A stretch of 64,000 bases of DNA from Bacteroides propionicigenes (GCF_018390535.1 NZ_JAHBBW010000004.1:1-64000); one strand, 5' to 3'. Shown: positions 9,668 through 21,742, numbered from the stretch's first letter. Numbers and translations: made by a program. The notes: a model not told the origin generated them from the letters alone.

Positions 9668-9698
9668 TTTGCATTCTCTATATAAACCCTTATATTTG
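9668..9698 (+). promoter_or_regulatory. Bacteroides-type promoter for the acyl ligase gene
   Basis: TTTG (9668-9671), a 19-bp spacer, then TATATTTG (9691-9698) match the Bacteroidetes sigma-ABfr consensus. The predicted start near 9705 gives a leader of about 24 nt before the ATG at 9729 and excludes the longer TTG-initiated frame at 9669. Confidence 0.8.
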
Positions 9699-9728
9699 CA
9701 CAATTTTCAACTAAATGTGCAATATATA

Positions 9729-11387
9729 ATGGAACAAAGTTTTATCGCCTATATAGAGAATAGTATCAAAGAAAACTGGGACTTGGACGCCCTGACCGAT
9801 TATAAGGGAGCGACCCTGCAATACAAGGATGTAGCCCGCAAAATAGAAAAACTGCATATCATTTTTGAAGCGAGCGGCATCAAGAAAGGCGATAAAATCG
9901 CTGTCTGCGGACGTAACAGCTCACACTGGGGAGTAACCTTCCTCGCTACGCTGACATATGGCGCAGTCATTGTGCCCATCCTCCATGAGTTCAAAGCGGA
10001 CAATGTGCACAACATCGTCAACCATTCCGAAGCCAAGCTTCTTTTCGTGGGCGACCAAGTGTGGGAAAACCTCAATGAAAGCGCCATGCCGCTATTGGAA
10101 GGCATCTTCATGATGACGGATTTCACCCTGTTGGTATCACGCAACGAACGGGTCACTTACGCCCGAGAGCACCTCAACGAGATGTTCGGCAAGAAATTCC
10201 CCAAGAACTTCCGCAAGGAACACATCGATTATCACAAAGACCTGCCCGAAGAACTGGCGGTCATCAACTATACCTCAGGTACAACCAGCTACTCGAAAGG
10301 CGTAATGCTGCCCTATCGCAGCTTGTGGTCCAATACCAAGTTCGCCTTTGAAGTGTTGCCGCTGAAAGCCGGAGACAAACTGGTATGTATGCTGCCAATG
10401 GCGCATATGTACGGACTGGCTTTTGAATTCCTGTATGAATTTTCCGTAGGCTGCCACATCTATTACCTCACCCGTATGCCGAGCCCGAAGATTATCTTCC
10501 AAGCCTTTGCCGACGTAAAGCCCAACCTCATTGTAGCCGTGCCGCTCATCATCGAAAAAATTATCAAGAAGAGCGTATTGCCCAAACTGGAAACGCCTAC
10601 CATGAAACTGTTGCTGAAAGTGCCCATTATCAACGACAAGATAAAGGCCACCGTACGCGAACAAATGATACAGGCTTTCGGCGGTAATTTTGCAGCGGTA
10701 ATTGTAGGCGGTGCAGCCTTCAACCAAGAAGTAGAACAATTCCTGCGTATGATAGACTTCCCCTACACCGTAGGATACGGTATGACGGAATGCGGCCCTA
10801 TCATCTGTTATGAAGACTGGACACGCTTCAAACCCGGCTCTTGCGGTAAAGCCGCCCCGCGTATGGAAGTGAAGATTCTCTCTCCCGACCCGGAGAATAT
10901 CCCCGGTGAGATTGTTTGCCGCGGTCCAAACGTCATGCTGGGCTACTACAAGAATGCGGAGGCCACCGAAGAGGTGGTGGACAAAGACGGCTGGCTACAT
11001 ACCGGCGACCTCGCCCTTATGGATGCCCAAGGCAATGTCACCATCAAAGGACGCAGCAAGAATATGCTCCTTGGCCCAAGCGGACAGAACATCTACCCCG
11101 AAGAGATAGAAGACAAGCTGAACAACCTGCCGTACGTATCTGAAAGCATCATCGTACAGCAAAACGAAAAACTTGTAGGATTGGTATATCCCGACTTTGA
11201 CGACGCCTTTGCCCACGGTCTCACCAATGACGACATAGAACGTGTCATGGAAGAGAATCGTGTAGCCCTGAATGCTGAACTCCCTGCCTACTGTCAGGTT
11301 TCAAAGATGAAGATATATCCTGAAGAATTTGAAAAAACGCCTAAGAAATCCATCAAACGCTTCTTGTATCAGGAAGCAAAAGGATAA
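9729..11387 (+). CDS. AMP-forming acyl-CoA synthetase (long-chain fatty acid ligase family)
   Basis: It activates a carboxylic acid, most likely a fatty acid, through an acyl-adenylate. The 552-residue protein has the P-loop YTSGTTSYSKG (181-191), the adenylate motif YGMTECGP (350-357), DGWLHTGDLA (420-429) and the C-terminal catalytic Lys region EKTPKKSIKR near its end. The start at the ATG of MEQSFIAYIE is set by the promoter at 9668-9698. A sulfatase gene follows 23 bp later. Chain-length preference cannot be read from the sequence. Confidence 0.9.
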   Translation: MEQSFIAYIENSIKENWDLDALTDYKGATLQYKDVARKIEKLHIIFEASGIKKGDKIAVCGRNSSHWGVTFLATLTYGAVIVPILHEFKADNVHNIVNHSEAKLLFVGDQVWENLNESAMPLLEGIFMMTDFTLLVSRNERVTYAREHLNEMFGKKFPKNFRKEHIDYHKDLPEELAVINYTSGTTSYSKGVMLPYRSLWSNTKFAFEVLPLKAGDKLVCMLPMAHMYGLAFEFLYEFSVGCHIYYLTRMPSPKIIFQAFADVKPNLIVAVPLIIEKIIKKSVLPKLETPTMKLLLKVPIINDKIKATVREQMIQAFGGNFAAVIVGGAAFNQEVEQFLRMIDFPYTVGYGMTECGPIICYEDWTRFKPGSCGKAAPRMEVKILSPDPENIPGEIVCRGPNVMLGYYKNAEATEEVVDKDGWLHTGDLALMDAQGNVTIKGRSKNMLLGPSGQNIYPEEIEDKLNNLPYVSESIIVQQNEKLVGLVYPDFDDAFAHGLTNDDIERVMEENRVALNAELPAYCQVSKMKIYPEEFEKTPKKSIKRFLYQEAKG

Positions 11388-11410
11388 GAAGAAACATATC
11401 TAACCTCTCA

Positions 11411-12964
11411 ATGAAAAACGAATTATTATTATCTGCCGCGCTACTTCCGTTATGTGGAATGGCAGGAGAAGCAAAAGCAATGCCGCCAAGCGAAGTAGCA
11501 CCCGCTGCGGAGAAACGTCCCAATATCATTTTATTTTTAGTGGATGATATGGGTTGGCAGGATACTTCCCTGCCTTTCTGGACACAGCGTACCCGCTACA
11601 ACGATACGTATCATACGCCTAATATGGAGCGTTTGGCAACTCAGGGTAAAATGTTTACGCAAGCCTATGCTTGCAGTGTCAGCTCACCCACACGCGTCAG
11701 CCTGTTTACGGGAATGAACGCTGCACGCCACCGGGTGACAAGCTGGACATTGCGCAAGAACACCACTCACGAAAAGCCGGACTCGGTTCTGAGTTACCCC
11801 GAATGGAACGTCAACGGCATCTGTCAAGAACCCGGCGTGGAGCGTACCACACATATCACCTCACTGGCACAAGTGCTAAAGGACAACGGCTACCACACCA
11901 TACATTGCGGCAAAGCGCACTTCGGCGCTAACGATACTCCCGGGGCCGATCCTCTGAAAATGGGTTTCGACGTAAACATAGCCGGTCATGCGGCTGGCTC
12001 TCCCGCCAGCTACTACGGCATGAATAACTTCGGAAACAAACCCGGAGGAAAGAGTCCGCTGGCAGCTGTACCCGGACTGGAGAAGTATCATGGAAAGAAT
12101 ATCTTCCTCTCCGAAGCCCTCACCATAGAAGCCGGGAAAGCACTGGATGATGCACTGGAAACGGACAAGCCTTTCTTCCTTTATATGGCGCATTATGCCA
12201 TCCATACACCGATTCAGCCCGATATGCGTTTCTATCAGAAGTATCTGGACAAAGGACTTCCCCTGGTAGAAGCCGCGTATGCCACCCTGATTGAAGGCAT
12301 GGACAAGAGTCTCGGCGACATAATGGATTATCTGGACAAAAACAACCTGACCGACAACACCGTCCTTCTGTTCATGTCCGACAACGGCGGATTGGCCGCA
12401 CACACTCGTGCCGGACAGCTGCACGTGCAGAACTACCCGCTCAACAGCGGAAAAGGTTCAGCCTACGAGGGCGGAGTGCGTGAACCGATGATTGTGCGTT
12501 GGCCCGGTGTAGTAGCCGCCAAAACCAAATGCGACCACTATCTGATGATAGAGGACTTCTTCCCTACCATTCTCGAAATAGCCGGGGTGAAGGATTACAA
12601 TACCGTACAGCAACGCGACGGCATCAGCTTTCTGCCCCTACTTACCGGCAAAGGTAAAATACCCTCCCGTGACATCTACTGGCACTATCCGCATAGCTGG
12701 GGTCCTTCCGGACCCGGCATAGGCGCTACCTGCTCCATCCGATCCGGAGAATGGAAACTGGTGTACTACTTCGGAAGCGGCAAGCACGAATTGTTCAATA
12801 TCCCGGCCGACATCAGCGAAAAGCATGATGTAGCCGCCAAGAACCCGAAACTCGTAAAGAAGCTATCCAAAAAATTAAGTAACTACCTACGGTCAGTGGA
12901 TGCACAGCGTCCTACACTGCACACTACCGGACAGCTGGCTCCATGGCCGGATGAAATGCTATAA
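11411..12964 (+). CDS. Secreted sulfatase (S1 family, serine type)
   Basis: It hydrolyses sulfate esters, probably on a host or dietary glycan, in the periplasm or at the cell surface. The 517-residue protein has a signal segment (about 1-23), a metal-binding Asp pair in LVDDMGWQD (D45, D46) and the sulfatase signature SSPTR (91-95), in which Ser91 sits at the formylglycine position. Serine-type sulfatases need an anaerobic maturase; none is in this window. Further motifs are GKAHFG (about 157) and SDNGG (about 325). It lies between the acyl ligase and the repeat protein, 6 bp from the latter. The substrate is unknown. Confidence 0.9.
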   Translation: MKNELLLSAALLPLCGMAGEAKAMPPSEVAPAAEKRPNIILFLVDDMGWQDTSLPFWTQRTRYNDTYHTPNMERLATQGKMFTQAYACSVSSPTRVSLFTGMNAARHRVTSWTLRKNTTHEKPDSVLSYPEWNVNGICQEPGVERTTHITSLAQVLKDNGYHTIHCGKAHFGANDTPGADPLKMGFDVNIAGHAAGSPASYYGMNNFGNKPGGKSPLAAVPGLEKYHGKNIFLSEALTIEAGKALDDALETDKPFFLYMAHYAIHTPIQPDMRFYQKYLDKGLPLVEAAYATLIEGMDKSLGDIMDYLDKNNLTDNTVLLFMSDNGGLAAHTRAGQLHVQNYPLNSGKGSAYEGGVREPMIVRWPGVVAAKTKCDHYLMIEDFFPTILEIAGVKDYNTVQQRDGISFLPLLTGKGKIPSRDIYWHYPHSWGPSGPGIGATCSIRSGEWKLVYYFGSGKHELFNIPADISEKHDVAAKNPKLVKKLSKKLSNYLRSVDAQRPTLHTTGQLAPWPDEML

Positions 12965-12970
12965 AGAATT

Positions 12971-14140
12971 ATGAAACGTATATTTTCACTCATTTGCCTG
13001 TCCCTGCTTTCAGCCGGGACAGTTCATGCCCAAGTAAACAAGCAACAACCCATCCGTAAAGAAAAAACAGGCATCAACCTTTCTCTTTGGAGAAATATTG
13101 CCACACAACGTACGGACACTGTTGGAAGTACTTTCTTCAATCTCGGTATCTTTTCCGCCATGAACCGCCTGAACGGTTTGGGAGTAAATGCCTTGGGAGC
13201 TGTTGTAGGCAGAGATATGAACGGAGTACAATTCTCCGGTATATCCAATATGGTGGGTGGAAGTATGCGGGGCGTACAGGTAGCGGGTATAACCAATATC
13301 AATGGGAGCAATCTCAGCGGTTTGTCCGTTTCCGGTCTGGTGGGCATTACCGGCAGTTATGCGCAGGGAGTGGTTCTCTCCGGTCTGGCGAACATTACAG
13401 GGGATAACAGCAATGGCGTCATCATGGGCGGCTTACTGAATATTACGGGTGAAAAAAGCGCCGGTGTACAGCTTGCAGGACTTGCCAACATTTCGGGCGG
13501 CGACTTCGCAGGTGTCACTGCATCCGGACTGCTGAATGTGGTAGGCGGCGATATGAAAGGAATACAGATTTCCGGTTTAGGAAATATCACAGGAAGCACG
13601 TCCGTCGGTGTGCAACTCGCTCCCTTTAATGTGGCTGTCCATGCCAAAGGTCTTCAGATAGGTTTGGTGAACTATTACAAGGATAAGCTGGACGGTTTCC
13701 AGTTGGGACTGGTGAATGCCAATCCGAACACAAAGGTGCAGATGATGATTTTTGGCGGTAACACCACAAAACTGAATATGGCAGCCCGCTTCAAAAACGA
13801 ATTGTTCTACACCATTCTTGGAGGGGGTACACATTACCTCGGTTTCAGCGATAAGTTCTCCGGCGCACTGTTCTACCGTGCAGGTTTGGAATTGCCTGTA
13901 TACAAACAACTGTTCATCAGCGGTGATTTAGGCTACCAACATGTGGAAACTTTCAAAAACAAAGACTACGGCTTCCCTGCCCGCCTCTATTCCCTCCAAA
14001 CCCGCATCAACCTTGAATACCGCCTGCCCAAACACTTGGGAGTATTCGTTACAGGCGGTTATGGTTGGGATAGGTATTACAACAGGAACGCCAATTTTGA
14101 CAAAGGTGCCATTATAGAGGGCGGTGTGGTATTGTTTTAA
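12971..14140 (+). CDS. Secreted 16-residue-repeat protein with barrel-like C-terminus (LA_2272-like)
   Basis: This is a 389-residue protein with a clean signal peptide (1-20, cut after VHA). From about residue 69 to 228 it consists of ten 16-residue units of pattern GVQxSGLxNITGxxxx, for example units starting at 85, 101, 117, 133, 149 and 165. The regular Gly and hydrophobic positions suggest a beta-solenoid. The last third (GLQIGLVNYY onward, aromatic and ending in VVLF) looks like outer-membrane beta-strands. This resembles the LA_2272 surface-repeat family, whose function is not known to me. Its stop overlaps the stop of convergent fbp within the four bases TTAA. Confidence 0.75.
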   Translation: MKRIFSLICLSLLSAGTVHAQVNKQQPIRKEKTGINLSLWRNIATQRTDTVGSTFFNLGIFSAMNRLNGLGVNALGAVVGRDMNGVQFSGISNMVGGSMRGVQVAGITNINGSNLSGLSVSGLVGITGSYAQGVVLSGLANITGDNSNGVIMGGLLNITGEKSAGVQLAGLANISGGDFAGVTASGLLNVVGGDMKGIQISGLGNITGSTSVGVQLAPFNVAVHAKGLQIGLVNYYKDKLDGFQLGLVNANPNTKVQMMIFGGNTTKLNMAARFKNELFYTILGGGTHYLGFSDKFSGALFYRAGLELPVYKQLFISGDLGYQHVETFKNKDYGFPARLYSLQTRINLEYRLPKHLGVFVTGGYGWDRYYNRNANFDKGAIIEGGVVLF

Positions 14141-16131
14141 AGGATTTCTTTTTCCTTGATAAATCCTGTCCGATATGCTACAAGCAACTTCTTCAGGTCT
14201 TGGATTTGCGTAATAAGCTGTTTGCCCTTATCCGTATCTTTCACCATCATACGCTGCGAGTTGAACTCAATGACGAATGTTGTAGATTTGATGTCTTGTC
14301 CCTCCTCAATCGCCTTCTGACGGCTTTGGAAAGGGTCGTGCTGCACTAACTGCATACCGTGTGAGTGGTACACCAATGTATATCCGGCAATACCTGTTTC
14401 GGGCTGATAAGCTTTGGAGAAACCACCGTCAATCACCAGCAATTTGCCGTCCGCTTTTATAGGACGCTCGCCTTTGATGATTTTCACAGGTACATGCCCG
14501 TTGATGATGTGTGAATGAGGACCCGGTTCTACCCCGAATTCAGTCAGAATATTATCGCAAATATCGGCACGGTTGCGGAGCGTGTAGTAATAGCCCTTAC
14601 TCTCTTTGTGCAAAGCCTTGTCCGCAATGAAGTATCGCTCAAAAGTCGCCATCTTGTCTTTGTCGAAAGACGGTGCATCCGGCCCGCACCACATATACCA
14701 CATATAGTCCAATGCAAAATTCTTTTCTTTGGAACCGTCCTCATCAAAGTAAGCGGTACGGATAAGCTGGTCGGTCTTTTGCAGTAACTTATGTCCCCAA
14801 TACTCTTTCTTACCGATACGTACATGCTTGAAACTTCCGTCCTCATTCAAAGGTACAGACGCATGGTACAACAAATTACTGTTGCACACCAAATACATAC
14901 CGCCGTAGGTAAACAAGCAACGCATATGTTTCTTGAGTTTCTCGCTGTTCATGAACGAAGCATGAATCTTATCCACCAATTCCCGTTCTTCATCAGTCAG
15001 GCGATACGGGTCAGCCGGGTCGATGGTCGGGAAATTGCTGTCACGCAATTCATATTCTTTTCCTTCGTACACAAATACCCCCCGTTCAAAGTCTATCTTA
15101 TGCAACAGCTTCCTACCCTCCATACCAAACTCCGGACGACGGTTGATAATCTCCGCCTCCAGTTTGAATTGGATAATCGTAATTGCTTTATGCATCTGTG
15201 TAATCAGGCGCAATGTCTTTTCATTGTAATTGGCATCGGCAAAGTTCATCTTCGGGGCAAAGATAGTGCAGGCGTCATCCGCATAAGTATCCATTGCAAA
15301 TGTAGCCAACGGCAACAGGTTGATGCCGTATCCGTCTTCCAACGTTGCCAAGTTAGCATAGCGCATGGACATACGGATTACGTTCGCTATACAGGCATCA
15401 TTGCCCGATGCGGCTCCCATCCACAGAATATCATGATTGCCCCACTGAATGTCGAAGTTATGGTAATCGCAAAGCGTATCCATGATGATGTGTGCGCCCG
15501 GGCCACGGTCATAGATGTCTCCCACAATGTGCAAGGAGTCAATCGTAAGCCGTTGGATAAGGTTACACATGGCTATGATAAAATCATCCGCACGCTTGGT
15601 CGAGATTATCGTACTGATAATGACATTGATATACGCATGCTTGTTAGGTTCCACACTGGACTCGTGCAGCAACTCCTGAATGATATACGAGAACTCTGCC
15701 GGCAACGCCTTGCGTACCTTCGAGCGTGTATATTTGGAAGATACGTTCTGGCACACTTTCACCAACTGGTTCAAAGTGATAAGATACCAATCGTCCAAAT
15801 CGGTTTCCTGTTCCTTTATCAACTGCAACTTCTCCTCCGGGTAATAAATCAGCGTGCAGATTTCTTTTTTCTCACTCTCGCGCAGCGTATGGCCGAAGAT
15901 TTCATTCACCTTCCGTTTTACTGCCCCCGAAGCGTTCTTCAATACGTGTTGAAAAGCTTCGTATTCTCCATGAATATCCGTAAGAAAATGTTCTGTACCC
16001 TTAGGCAAATTCAGAATAGCCTCCAGATTGATTATTTCCGTACTGGCATCGGCTATGGTAGGAAAACTGCGCGACAATAATTGCAAATAGCGCAAGTCAC
16101 TGATTATACTTTCCGGAGTAATAGTTCCCAT
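14137..16131 (-). CDS. fbp: Fructose-1,6-bisphosphatase class III
   Basis: It hydrolyses fructose-1,6-bisphosphate to fructose-6-phosphate, the committed gluconeogenic step, in the cytoplasm. The 664-residue length is normal for the class III (Firmicutes/Bacteroidetes) enzyme. Metallophosphatase motifs are present: DIHGEYEAF near the N-terminus, GDIYDRGPGAH and WGNHDILWMG in the middle, and INGHVPVK toward the C-terminus. The start is the ATG of MGTITPES. It is convergent with the repeat-protein gene, sharing TTAA. A long + strand frame across it is an antisense shadow. Confidence 0.95.
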   Translation of the reverse strand: MGTITPESIISDLRYLQLLSRSFPTIADASTEIINLEAILNLPKGTEHFLTDIHGEYEAFQHVLKNASGAVKRKVNEIFGHTLRESEKKEICTLIYYPEEKLQLIKEQETDLDDWYLITLNQLVKVCQNVSSKYTRSKVRKALPAEFSYIIQELLHESSVEPNKHAYINVIISTIISTKRADDFIIAMCNLIQRLTIDSLHIVGDIYDRGPGAHIIMDTLCDYHNFDIQWGNHDILWMGAASGNDACIANVIRMSMRYANLATLEDGYGINLLPLATFAMDTYADDACTIFAPKMNFADANYNEKTLRLITQMHKAITIIQFKLEAEIINRRPEFGMEGRKLLHKIDFERGVFVYEGKEYELRDSNFPTIDPADPYRLTDEERELVDKIHASFMNSEKLKKHMRCLFTYGGMYLVCNSNLLYHASVPLNEDGSFKHVRIGKKEYWGHKLLQKTDQLIRTAYFDEDGSKEKNFALDYMWYMWCGPDAPSFDKDKMATFERYFIADKALHKESKGYYYTLRNRADICDNILTEFGVEPGPHSHIINGHVPVKIIKGERPIKADGKLLVIDGGFSKAYQPETGIAGYTLVYHSHGMQLVQHDPFQSRQKAIEEGQDIKSTTFVIEFNSQRMMVKDTDKGKQLITQIQDLKKLLVAYRTGFIKEKEIL

Positions 16132-16199
16132 GACAAGATTTATGATTTTAGATTTATGATTTATATTCGGTTATCAGTAATTAATACTACATTTAATTC

Positions 16200-17864
16200 T
16201 CAACTCAACAAAAACATCAACAATACCTGCGCTATGATTACCCGCAAGAACATACACATCGGATATACCGTAGCATAAGCCACTGACGGATTGTCACCCG
16301 GAATAGTGTCGTTGGCATAATTCAGTGCCATCGGGTTTGCCATACTTCCGCACAACATACCTGCCATGGAACCGAAATCCACCTTCATCCATTTAAAGGC
16401 AATCACACCCATTATCAGCACCGGAATCACAGTCAGCGCAAAACCTGCAGCAATCCACAGCAAGCCTTCCGGACGGAACACCGTCTCGAAAAAGTGTGCC
16501 CCTGCATCCAATCCCAGACAAGCGAGATAGAGCGACAACCCCAAGGCACGGAGCATCAGATTGGCGCTACGTGTAGTATAAGTCACCATATGCATCCTCG
16601 GCCCGAAAGTGCCTATCAGAATACCTACGATAATCGGTCCACCTGCCAATCCCAACTTCACCGGAGCACTGATGCCCGGCAGGGAAATGGGAATAGCCCC
16701 CAGAGCCAGTCCTAAAATGATACCTATAAATACAGCCACCAAATTGGGCTCTTTCAGACTTTTGATAGCATTTCCCAATACTTTTTCCACATTCTGTATG
16801 GCGGCAGCCTCACCCACCACTGTCAGGCGGTCGCCCAACTGCAAGGTCAGTTCCGCAGTGGCAAGCAACTGCACGCCGCTACGATACACACGACTGATAT
16901 TAATGCCATAATGATTGCGCAAGTGCAGCGAACCCAGCTTCTTTCCATTCAGCTCGGGGCGCGTCACTACAATACGTTGTGAAATGAGTTGGCTGTCTAT
17001 GGCATTCCAGTCAATGTCTTCCTTATTCCAATCGGTATGCTCTTGTTCACCGAACAGTACGGTCAATGCCGGAGCATACTTTTCCGAAGTCACCACCAAT
17101 AAACGGTCTCCCTCTTTGATAATCTTCTCGGAGGTAGGAATACTTACGTTACCATCCCGCCACAAACGGGAAATAACGAACTTCGGATAGTTCAGCCCGC
17201 CTATCTCCTTGATGCTTTTATTGAAAATAGCCGGATTGTGTACTTGAAACGCTGCAATATAGGTTTTGTTCGCATCGTCTTTCTCTTTCAGTTCCAAATC
17301 TTCCTTGCAAACCAAAGCCTTGCGTATTACCAATACGGCAAGAATCACTCCCACCACACCCAATGGATACGCCACCGCACAACCCAGAGCCGGGGTGCTG
17401 GATTCCAGTCCCATTTGCTTCAATGTCTGTTGTGCCGCACCCAGAGCCGGTGTGTTGGTCGTAGCTCCACAAAGGATACCCACCATATTCGGTAACGGAA
17501 TATTCAGTCCGTAGCTGCCCAACACCGTCATCAACGTGCCTATCAGCACCACACCCAGAGCCAACATATTCAGTTGCACGCCGCCTTTGCGGAAAGAACT
17601 GAAAAAGCCGGGCCCTACCTGCAGCCCCAACGCATACACAAATATCACCAGTCCGAAACTTTCCGCATAATTCAGCATCTGCGGATCAATGGACAATCCG
17701 AAATGTCCGGCAAGAATACCGGCAAAGAAAACAAACGTCACACCAAGGGAAATGCCGCAAATATGCACTTTCCCCAAGCCTAATCCGATAGCGGAAATCA
17801 ACGAGAGTACCACCACTGCCTGCAGGGCGGAATGTTCGATAAACAAACTATATAGCCAGTCCAA
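16200..17864 (-). CDS. AspT/YidE-family putative transporter with two RCK_C domains
   Basis: This is a 554-residue inner-membrane protein. Five or so N-terminal helices (about 10-180) and a similar C-terminal set (about 380-550) flank two soluble TrkA-C/RCK_C-like domains (about 205-375; LVVTSEKYAP, LTVVGEAAAI). That is the aspartate-alanine antiporter duplication layout. The family includes the AspT aspartate:alanine exchanger and the uncharacterised E. coli YidE and YbjL, so the substrate is open. The gene is preceded by a -7 box on its strand at 17898-17905. Confidence 0.88.
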   Translation of the reverse strand: MDWLYSLFIEHSALQAVVVLSLISAIGLGLGKVHICGISLGVTFVFFAGILAGHFGLSIDPQMLNYAESFGLVIFVYALGLQVGPGFFSSFRKGGVQLNMLALGVVLIGTLMTVLGSYGLNIPLPNMVGILCGATTNTPALGAAQQTLKQMGLESSTPALGCAVAYPLGVVGVILAVLVIRKALVCKEDLELKEKDDANKTYIAAFQVHNPAIFNKSIKEIGGLNYPKFVISRLWRDGNVSIPTSEKIIKEGDRLLVVTSEKYAPALTVLFGEQEHTDWNKEDIDWNAIDSQLISQRIVVTRPELNGKKLGSLHLRNHYGINISRVYRSGVQLLATAELTLQLGDRLTVVGEAAAIQNVEKVLGNAIKSLKEPNLVAVFIGIILGLALGAIPISLPGISAPVKLGLAGGPIIVGILIGTFGPRMHMVTYTTRSANLMLRALGLSLYLACLGLDAGAHFFETVFRPEGLLWIAAGFALTVIPVLIMGVIAFKWMKVDFGSMAGMLCGSMANPMALNYANDTIPGDNPSVAYATVYPMCMFLRVIIAQVLLMFLLS

Positions 17865-17897
17865 AATGTTACAGTTTTATCTCTATATTTAGGAGTG

Positions 17898-17905
17898 CAA
17901 AGATA
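17898..17905 (-). promoter_or_regulatory. -7 box for the AspT-like transporter
   Basis: TATCTTTG on the - strand lies 33 bp before the start codon and matches TAnnTTTG. No convincing TTTG was found at the expected distance. Confidence 0.5.
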
Positions 17906-18069
17906 GGAAGTTCCGCGAAGCCTAAAAAAGATAAATGCAGGAAATTCGCACAAAGCCTGAAAAAACAATTGAATAATCTGATGAAAATCCATATCTTCGT
18001 ACCTTTACCCCGAGAAAATAACGCAATCGTATATATTTAATATAAACTTTAATAACCGTTTCAAACAGT

Positions 18070-19062
18070 ATGAATACAAAGAACCACACTGTAGGCATCC
18101 TCGGTTCCGGCTGGATTGCCGAAAAAATGGCAATCACTCTTGCAGGAATGAAGGGTTACGAATGTCTCGCCATCGCCTCCCGTACACAAGCGCACGCCGA
18201 TAGCTTTGCCGCCAAGCACGGTATTGCCCGCGCTTATGGCTCTTACGAAGAACTGGTCAAGGACAATGACGTGGAACTGGTGTACATCGCCACTCCCCAT
18301 GCCTTGCACTACGAACATGCACGTATCTGCATCGAACACAACAAGCCCGTACTTTGCGAAAAGGCATTCACCGCCAATGCCCGCGAAGCCGAGACATTGC
18401 TGGAACTTGCCGAAAGTCGCAAGGTCTTCATCACCGAGGCCATTTGGACCCGTTATATGCCTCTGTCACTCAAAGTTATCGAATTGGTTCGGCAAGGTGT
18501 CATCGGACATCCCTATACACTGACTGCCAATCTATGTTACCCCGTTTCGGAAAAGGAACGGATGCAACGCCCCGAACTGGCAGGAGGCTCCTTACTCGAT
18601 CTCGGCGTGTATGCACTGAACTTTGCCGCTATGATTTATGGAGACGAGATAGAACGTACCGTATCCGCCTGTACCAAGACCGACACGGGAATGGACGACC
18701 AAGAAAGCATCACACAGTTTTTCAGTAATCGCAGAATGGCGGTACTAAACAGTTCCATGTATCCGCGCAGCGATCGCAAGGGAATAATTTCGGGTGATAA
18801 AGGATATATCATTGTGGAAAATATCAACAATCCGGAAATAGCGCGTGTTTACGACTTGGATTACCGTCTGACCGCCGAATATCCCGCCCCTCCTCAGATT
18901 ACAGGCTACGAATATCAAGTTATCGCCAGCTTCGAGGCTCTCGAACAAGGATTGCTGGAATCTCCTTATATGCCACATCGCGAAACCCTGCGTATCATGC
19001 GCATAATGGATGAGCTAAGGCGGGACTGGGGAGTGACATTTCCGAATGATGAAATTATCTAA
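18070..19062 (+). CDS. Gfo/Idh/MocA-family NAD(P)-dependent oxidoreductase
   Basis: This is a cytoplasmic 330-residue dehydrogenase, probably acting on a sugar or cyclitol. The N-terminal Rossmann fold has GILGSGWIAEKMA (9-21). The family's EKP-type motif appears as CEKAFT near residue 97. The C-terminal half is the substrate-binding alpha/beta domain. A TACCTTTA box at 18000-18007 is a weak promoter candidate. It is followed by a xylanase gene but with 131 bp between them, so an operon is uncertain. The substrate is not identifiable. Confidence 0.88.
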   Translation: MNTKNHTVGILGSGWIAEKMAITLAGMKGYECLAIASRTQAHADSFAAKHGIARAYGSYEELVKDNDVELVYIATPHALHYEHARICIEHNKPVLCEKAFTANAREAETLLELAESRKVFITEAIWTRYMPLSLKVIELVRQGVIGHPYTLTANLCYPVSEKERMQRPELAGGSLLDLGVYALNFAAMIYGDEIERTVSACTKTDTGMDDQESITQFFSNRRMAVLNSSMYPRSDRKGIISGDKGYIIVENINNPEIARVYDLDYRLTAEYPAPPQITGYEYQVIASFEALEQGLLESPYMPHRETLRIMRIMDELRRDWGVTFPNDEII

Positions 19063-19130
19063 ATATACCGTTTTTCTTCATTTTTCTGAAATATGTATCA
19101 TACAAAAAAGAATGTGTAACATAGATATAG

Positions 19131-21344
<2,214 letters not shown>

Positions 21345-21436
21345 AAGTATAAATGCAGCCCTGCCTATTTGGAGTAAGCAACGTACTGAAAGGGACTCGG
21401 CAGAGATTTAGTGGGAATAAACATGTATAATCAATT

Positions 21437-21540
21437 CTAAAAAAAGAACTTTTTGTCAGCCACTCCATGCAAATTGGCTCTGAACAATTTTATTTTAGCA
21501 TTAAAAAACTCAGCGGCTGCATTTGAACATAAGCATTCAA
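21437..21540 (-). pseudogene. Transposase C-terminal remnant (ISL3/ISAon1-like)
   Basis: The - strand reads SNAAAEFFNAKIKLFRANLH and then GVADKKFFF before a stop. This matches the conserved tail of Bacteroidales DDE transposases of the ISL3/ISAon1 type (AAE-FNAKIK-FR pattern). Only the last 35 or so residues are left; the N-terminal part of the open frame (to 21661) does not look like transposase. No intact copy exists in the window. Confidence 0.65.
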
Positions 21541-21639
21541 ATAGATACACATTGCGTACCTTGTTTTTGGGGTTGTAGTTTTGCGCCCTCAATAACAATC
21601 TCAAATCACTACTTGCGCAAGAAGTATTCAGCCGGCAAA

Positions 21640-21691
21640 AATCTGTTTTGATGTATATCATAATTCATTTTGATATACGTCAAAACAGATT
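21640..21691. repeat. 21-bp inverted repeat beside the transposase remnant
   Basis: The arms 21640-21660 and 21671-21691 are inverted copies with one mismatch around a 10-bp spacer; the outer ends are AATCTGTTTTGATG and CAAAACAGATT. It could be a MITE-like hairpin or a leftover of an element end. Confidence 0.6.
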
Positions 21692-21742
21692 ATCATGTAT
21701 ATAAAAACAAGGAATATTCTTGGATTTCAGTTTGCACTTGTA

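Noticed and set aside
9669..9728. Upstream TTG start of the acyl ligase
   Set aside because: The segment overlaps the -33/-7 promoter elements, so it is not transcribed in full.
14791..16080. 429-codon open frame on the + strand
   Set aside because: It is the antisense shadow of class III fbp, with no family resemblance; the - strand protein has all catalytic motifs.
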